DNA of 39,433 nt from Mesostigma viride (Eukaryota; Streptophyta; Mesostigmatophyceae; Mesostigmatales; Mesostigmataceae): the NCBI GenBank assembly GCA_009746045.1, contig RPFO01002058.1:1-39433 (forward strand), in the 5' to 3' direction. Positions within the stretch are counted from its first letter, which is position 1. Each line of letters starts with the position of its first letter. The notes beneath the pieces were generated by a model. The model saw only the letters and a program-made list of their open reading frames with translations. It was not told where the DNA came from and made no database searches. The translations under genes were made by a program, and so were the position numbers. Below, one piece after another: positions 35,278-39,433 of this stretch.

Positions 35278-37389
35278 ATGATGGATCCGTACTGGCCGTA
35301 CCCGCCGGAGGAAAGACTTCCGGGAAACATACTCTACAAAATGCTGTCCGGCACCGCGAACGTCGGAAAGAAAGCGCTCGGATGGGTCCGAGGCAGCGTC
35401 GGGGCGTGCGCGAGCGGAATCGGGAAAACGCTCACGAGAGAGCAAATCGAGCGGCTCGTGGTCACTCTGTACAAGGAACTCCCGGCCGCGTTCATCAAAA
35501 AGACGCCGACGCCGACCCTTTGCATTCTCGTCGGCGACGAAGTCGTCGGCCGCCTTCTCATGAACATGTGCAAGCAGGCACTGCAAGGCAGCCCGGACGC
35601 GCACGAACGTCTCGTCCATATCGCGTTCATGTTGACGAAGACGTCCAAGGACGTGCTTTTCCGCATCCCGAAAGAGTACCTTTGCGAGATCATTTCGCGG
35701 GCCACGAACACCACGCAGAGGGTCGCCATGTTGCAGAACACGGTCGACTTTCACAAGAAGTTCGGCAACGAGGATTTCCGCGATCTCGGAATGCGGGCCG
35801 GCCGGGCGTTCGCCAACGAGGCGGGAGACGGGCCTTACGACATGCAGGGCGGGCGGGGGGGCGGGGGGAGGGGAGGCATGCCGATGTTCGTGAACAACGT
35901 GTACCCTCGCGGCCCGATTCGACGCGGGAACGCCGGCGGCGGTGGGAACGCGGCTGTGTATTTCAACGCGCCTCCGAACCAGAACCCGTGGACGCATTAC
36001 GGCGGCCAGGCGCGCACCGCACACCAAGCGGCGTGTTGTCAGGTGGTGCAGTCCGCGGTCAACAACGCGCACCGGATGCGCGCGGAAAGCATCGCGGGGG
36101 CCTTGAACCCGTACACGAAGGTGGGAAAGACCGAGGAACCTTCGCCGGGCGTGCCTGGTTCTTCGAAGGACGGGAACGCGTTGAGGGGGGACAAGGTGTT
36201 CGGCCCGGGGTACTTGTGGGGCGGATTGTTTAACGACGAACCAAGTGGCGCTGGCCCAACGGCACCTCCTGTGGTATTGGACGAAGAGAAGAAGATTACC
36301 ACTGAAGTTGTTGAGTCCATAGTCGGTGAGGCGAAAGTACCGGAAGTGGAAACAGCTTTAGGGCATATATACGACGAGCTTTCGAAGCGTGACATGCCGC
36401 AAGAAGTGCTCGAAGATAAGTTTGAGAAGTATCTTGAATCAGCTGACATACCAGACGACCAAAAAAATAAATTAATGGACAAGGTGAGGGAGTATATAAC
36501 AGGTGAAAAAAGTATCATCGAGTCGGGACAAAAACTCGTTCCGATGTCTAAAGTAGAACTCAGAAGGTTCAAAGCGGCCATGAAAGAAAGAGAGACAAAA
36601 GAAGAAGGCGTGTTCGACGATGATGATTTACACAGGATGATACGAAATATTCACGGCTCCACTCCGTATGAAAGCGACTTAAAGATGGTATATCTAATGG
36701 CAGAAATGGACCGTCTTGACGCGGCTGGCGATGAGAAAGGTTATGAAGAGGCGAGTAAGATGTACGGAGATATATTGACAGCATCAACCATGGTGGAAAA
36801 TAAAACTAAGACTTCAGAGGACTTAGATGCAGTGGCGATCGCGCGCGGTCTACTCAGTGATCTGGTTGACAGCAAGCCCACAGACTTTAATGCACGGTTA
36901 AGTAAAGCCGGCCAGAGTGTTAACAAAATACCGGATTGGTTAATAGAATTACATGATATGCGATATCACCAAGACCCGAAAGACACCGCTTTAGTAAACA
37001 AAATCGATGCCGCGGGAACAGTGGACGCCTATATCGAAGATATACGTAAGGCAAAAAGTAAGCCGGATATGATGGAAAGATATCATCGAGGTGTCGGTCT
37101 TGTAGCCTCAATGATGATTGCGGATAAATTAGGGTATGGAAAAAAGGGTGGGGAGGCTCTACAAAGGCTTGAGATAAACCGGGAACTCATGGATAGTAAG
37201 TTTGGATCTAGATCTGCAACCGCGCGTCAAAAGCGCGTCCGTCGTACGGCCCCGCACAAGGCCCGCGCCAAAACCGTGCAGAAGAAAGCCCCCGCCCAGA
37301 AGAAGGCCGCGCCCAGGAAGAAAAAGCAAGCCGCCGCCTCCCGCCCCCACTGTCTGGGCGTCAACTCCAAGTCGATTTTCTGCGGCTAA
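35278..37389 (+). CDS. Large mosaic hypothetical protein, probable virion protein, 703 aa
   Basis: Three parts with different character. Residues 1-320: GC-rich, helical core followed by a Gly-rich stretch (MQGGRGGGGRGGMP) and Pro/Asn/Gly sequence. Residues about 321-640: charged helices, in AT-rich DNA. Residues 641-703: a Lys/Ala/Pro-rich basic tail (KARAKTVQKKAPAQKKAAPR) in GC-rich DNA again, ending with two Cys. The basic tail is like histone-H1 or DNA-packing tails seen in some viral structural proteins. No family is recognised. Start at ATG 35278 or 35281. It reads without interruption, so the AT-rich middle is an in-frame part of the gene. Confidence 0.7.
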   Translation: MMDPYWPYPPEERLPGNILYKMLSGTANVGKKALGWVRGSVGACASGIGKTLTREQIERLVVTLYKELPAAFIKKTPTPTLCILVGDEVVGRLLMNMCKQALQGSPDAHERLVHIAFMLTKTSKDVLFRIPKEYLCEIISRATNTTQRVAMLQNTVDFHKKFGNEDFRDLGMRAGRAFANEAGDGPYDMQGGRGGGGRGGMPMFVNNVYPRGPIRRGNAGGGGNAAVYFNAPPNQNPWTHYGGQARTAHQAACCQVVQSAVNNAHRMRAESIAGALNPYTKVGKTEEPSPGVPGSSKDGNALRGDKVFGPGYLWGGLFNDEPSGAGPTAPPVVLDEEKKITTEVVESIVGEAKVPEVETALGHIYDELSKRDMPQEVLEDKFEKYLESADIPDDQKNKLMDKVREYITGEKSIIESGQKLVPMSKVELRRFKAAMKERETKEEGVFDDDDLHRMIRNIHGSTPYESDLKMVYLMAEMDRLDAAGDEKGYEEASKMYGDILTASTMVENKTKTSEDLDAVAIARGLLSDLVDSKPTDFNARLSKAGQSVNKIPDWLIELHDMRYHQDPKDTALVNKIDAAGTVDAYIEDIRKAKSKPDMMERYHRGVGLVASMMIADKLGYGKKGGEALQRLEINRELMDSKFGSRSATARQKRVRRTAPHKARAKTVQKKAPAQKKAAPRKKKQAAASRPHCLGVNSKSIFCG

Positions 37390-37441
37390 AACGGCCGACA
37401 AATTGTGTGCGACCACTGTATCCTCGTCCCCGTCCCGTCCC

Positions 37442-38035
37442 ATGGAGTCGTCGGCGCTGATCACGTGCCCGTCGTGTGGCAAGCAAAAGGCGCCGGAGGG
37501 GTTCAACAACCGCAGTCTCCGCCTCCACGGGCCGTGCAGAGAATGCCGCGCGGAGGATAACAAGAAGTTCAAGGCATCCAAGGAGGGATATTTTCGTCAC
37601 CTCATCCGAAATCTCGCGACCGCGCGCAAAAAGTCCGCGCGCAAAACCTCTCTTTCCATCTCGCTGTTCGTCCGCGATCTCGTGGAAATCTGGGAAACCC
37701 AAGGGGGGAAGTGCGCCATCACGGGGATCAACATGACGCACGGGCCGGACGCCGAAGTCCCCGGCCGTTCGGCGGTCATTGACGTCATCGATCCTTCTAG
37801 AGAGATCTCCAGATCCAACGTGCGGCTCGTGTGCAGGAAGGTCAAGCGGATGAAGGGGAATGACGACGTCGAATCGTTCCGAAACTTCTGCGCTTTGGTC
37901 GCAAAGGCTTCCGACGACGCGGCGCTGGACGGTACGGACTTCGAGTTTGACACCGCCGACATGGAAGATGACGTGGAAGAACCAGGAGCGTCCACGAGAC
38001 AAAGGTGGGCCGACGAGGAGGAAGAAACGGTATAA
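37442..38035 (+). CDS. HNH-type endonuclease-like protein, 197 aa
   Basis: An N-terminal zinc module (Cys9-PS-Cys12 and Cys32-RE-Cys35) is followed by a basic helix and an HNH-like core: GGKCAITGINMTHGP then AVIDVIDPSREISRSNVRLV and CRKVKRMKG. The layout matches free-standing phage and giant-virus HNH proteins with the D-x-x-D-P-S ... N-V variant of the core, where the classical His are not both present. The C-terminus is acidic. Such proteins often are mobile homing-type enzymes; no intron or repeat is seen nearby. Its stop codon overlaps the TATA box of the next gene. Confidence 0.72.
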   Translation: MESSALITCPSCGKQKAPEGFNNRSLRLHGPCRECRAEDNKKFKASKEGYFRHLIRNLATARKKSARKTSLSISLFVRDLVEIWETQGGKCAITGINMTHGPDAEVPGRSAVIDVIDPSREISRSNVRLVCRKVKRMKGNDDVESFRNFCALVAKASDDAALDGTDFEFDTADMEDDVEEPGASTRQRWADEEEETV

Positions 38036-38037
38036 AA
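38031..38037 (+). promoter_or_regulatory. TATA box of the 38105 gene, overlapping the HNH stop
   Basis: GGTATAAAACCCGGG: TATAAAA at 38031-38037 spans the TAA (38033-38035) of the HNH gene and lies 68 bases before the ATG at 38105, consistent with a short 5' leader. Confidence 0.5.
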
Positions 38038-38104
38038 CCCGGGAGCCTCCAAGTTTTCGTCAAACGACTCCCACTCTTCCTCCACCCACTCCTCTTGATC
38101 CGCC

Positions 38105-38827
38105 ATGGCGTCCACCGTGGTTCTGTTCGATGACTTCGACGTCAACAAAGTCCTGTACAAAGACCCCAAGAGAACCGGGAGGGGGCAAGCCGGCCCGGGC
38201 GCTCTCTCGGCCTTCATGTCCTACGGCGTCGAAGGCACGCCGGTCCGCATCCAGACCCCTCGCATGCGTGCCCCGTTCGGCATCAGCTTTTTCGAGCCCA
38301 AGAACGGCCAAGGCGACAAGAAGTACACGCTCGACCTGTCCTTCGACGGGTTCGCGAACGAGGGCACCGACTCGGCCACCTTTTACGAGATGTGGACCGG
38401 GCTCGACACCCGCAACAAGCAGCAATCGTTCCAAAAGTGCGTGGAATGGTTCGGCAAGCGGATGAGCGAAGAGCTCGTGGAAGAGCTCTACACGTCGGCC
38501 GTCAAGCAATCCAAGAAGGAGGAATACCCTCCGACTCTCAAGTGCAACGTCCCGTGCCGCGACGGCCACTTCCAGACGCGCTTCTTCGACGAGGAGAAGC
38601 GGCCGGCCACCTTCGCGGACGTCCAGAAGGGCTGCGAGGTGCAAGCCATCCTCGAGGTCTCCCGTATGTGGTTCATGGACAAGCAGTTCGGCTGCACGCC
38701 GGTCGTGCAGTCCCTCCAGTTCTTCCCCTCCACTCGCATGCCCGACGGGTACTGCTTCGTGGACAGGGACAGGGACCAGGCGTCCGACGAGGAGCCGGGC
38801 CCGAAGAGGTCGCGCTCGGACGATTAA
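38105..38827 (+). CDS. Conserved giant-virus protein, possibly ssDNA-binding, 240 aa
   Basis: Residues about 40-215 resemble a family conserved in phycodnaviruses and mimivirus relatives: RMRAPFGISFFEP, KKYTLDLSFDGF, then a helical middle, and CEVQAILEVSRMWFM with FGCTPVVQSLQFFP. The fold seems beta-rich (OB-like) and the tail is acidic and Ser-rich (SDEEPGPKRSRSDD), as in ssDNA-binding proteins. I recall the family only as uncharacterised, so the binding role is inferred. Start in CCGCCATGGCG context. AATAAA follows at 38867. Confidence 0.65.
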   Translation: MASTVVLFDDFDVNKVLYKDPKRTGRGQAGPGALSAFMSYGVEGTPVRIQTPRMRAPFGISFFEPKNGQGDKKYTLDLSFDGFANEGTDSATFYEMWTGLDTRNKQQSFQKCVEWFGKRMSEELVEELYTSAVKQSKKEEYPPTLKCNVPCRDGHFQTRFFDEEKRPATFADVQKGCEVQAILEVSRMWFMDKQFGCTPVVQSLQFFPSTRMPDGYCFVDRDRDQASDEEPGPKRSRSDD

Positions 38828-38866
38828 GAATGGACCGGGTCTAAATGAACTATGTAACTGGTGTCT

Positions 38867-38872
38867 AATAAA
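38867..38872 (+). terminator. Polyadenylation signal AATAAA
   Basis: AATAAAG lies 40 bases after the stop of the 38105 gene in an AT-rich patch that separates it from the next gene. Same kind of 3' signal as elsewhere in the window. Confidence 0.45.
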
Positions 38873-38914
38873 GATTAATTTCATGCATTATCATATCAAA
38901 CTCGTACATCCAAC

Positions 38915-39343
38915 ATGCAACTAGACAGTTCCGTGAAAGCTCTCCTCGTAGGTTCGTCCGCGCCGTTGACCGCACTGTTGCCCGCGTATATGGCCGCGAT
39001 CCGTTCGTTCGCAGGAGAGGGGGCGGCGGTATCCGTAGGCACGGAGTGGGTCCTATTCATGGTGACGCTGCTGCTAGGATTCGGAAACCTCGCGGCCGTG
39101 CGCTGGTCTCGAAGCTTCGACGAAAATATATCCAGCGAACGGAAGTTTCTAGTGACCGGCGCGGCGTGCGGATTCGTGATCGGTCTCCTGGTCGCCAGTT
39201 CCGGCTTCCACGTGGCCGTCTTCCCCGACTGGTCCATCGTGGGCCATTTAGCGACCATCGCAGCGTCCACCGCGGCGTACGCGTCCTTGTTCCACTTCGT
39301 CTTGAGGCCATTAGACGCCCTCATGGACCAGGTGTGTCCTTGA
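38915..39343 (+). CDS. Four-span membrane protein, 142 aa
   Basis: Hydrophobic segments at about residues 8-30, 44-62, 77-95 and 108-130, with short loops (RWSRSFDENISSERK). Larger than the other small membrane proteins here. No family is recognised. Confidence 0.65.
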   Translation: MQLDSSVKALLVGSSAPLTALLPAYMAAIRSFAGEGAAVSVGTEWVLFMVTLLLGFGNLAAVRWSRSFDENISSERKFLVTGAACGFVIGLLVASSGFHVAVFPDWSIVGHLATIAASTAAYASLFHFVLRPLDALMDQVCP

Positions 39344-39399
39344 AGCTCGTTTCGCGCTCGAGGATTCAAATCACACCGCTACGGTAGCGCGAGGACGCC

Positions 39400-39433
39400 A
39401 TGAACGCGATCGGTATCTGCTTGCGGATCGTGT
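39400..39433 (+). CDS. Possible gene start cut by the window end
   Basis: ATG at 39400 in a GCCATGAAC context opens MNAIGICLRIV before the sequence ends. Only 11 codons are visible; function cannot be judged. Confidence 0.3.
   Translation, partial: MNAIGICLRIV

Noticed and set aside
34858-36072. Minus-strand frame of 404 codons
   Set aside because: Spans two plus-strand genes and their promoter; the composition is Arg/His-rich shadow sequence.

Overview
This window looks like part of a high-GC genome of a large eukaryotic DNA virus (Nucleocytoviricota), either a free virus of an alga or protist or a copy integrated in a host chromosome. The support is the gene mix: two KilA-N proteins, a VLTF2-like late transcription factor, a SET-domain methyltransferase, a staphylococcal-nuclease-like protein, a J-domain protein, an HNH endonuclease, a class 3 lipase, an ADP-ribosyltransferase-like protein, a NifS-like cysteine desulfurase, a protein of the type widely conserved in these viruses (38105-38827), many small 2-4-span membrane proteins and very short basic proteins. 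Genes are intronless, tightly packed on both strands, often convergent with overlapping or nearly touching 3' ends, and several have a TATA box 25-75 bases before the start. No capsid, polymerase or packaging gene lies here, so the viral lineage cannot be fixed.

Layout. 1-9722: small virion-like and nuclear genes (membrane proteins, Rieske protein, KilA-N, J-domain, SNase). 9761-21076: one long coiled-coil gene split by an intact 6.9 kb LTR retrotransposon (12174-19095, minus strand). 21048-24871: NifS, a protein of unknown function, two membrane proteins, a Cys-rich coiled-coil protein and a short basic protein. 24997-28371: second KilA-N, a membrane protein and the ADP-ribosyltransferase-like protein. 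28372-29221: gene-free block of direct and inverted repeats. 29222-34395: three membrane proteins, lipase, two unknowns, VLTF2-like factor, a 52-residue basic protein, SET protein. 34703-39433: two unknown, probably structural, proteins, HNH protein, the conserved 38105 protein, a membrane protein and the start of one more possible gene.

The most striking feature is the retrotransposon. It has 603-base LTRs that look identical, a 5-base target duplication (GACCC) and a polypurine tract. Its pol reads integrase, then a retropepsin-like domain, then reverse transcriptase and RNase H, which is neither the usual Ty1/copia nor the usual Ty3/gypsy order. gag and pol are separated by one UGA followed by CUAG. 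Identical LTRs mean a recent insertion, so the viral DNA was recently in reach of an active retroelement, presumably in a nucleus.

A caution on sequence quality: six viral genes (KilA-N at 3793, NifS, the 23915-24600 protein, lipase, VLTF2-like, SET) and the retrotransposon gag each have one -1 frame break, and each would be resolved by one more base in a nearby homopolymer. The shared direction suggests homopolymer under-calling in reads rather than gene decay, so these genes are described as probably intact.
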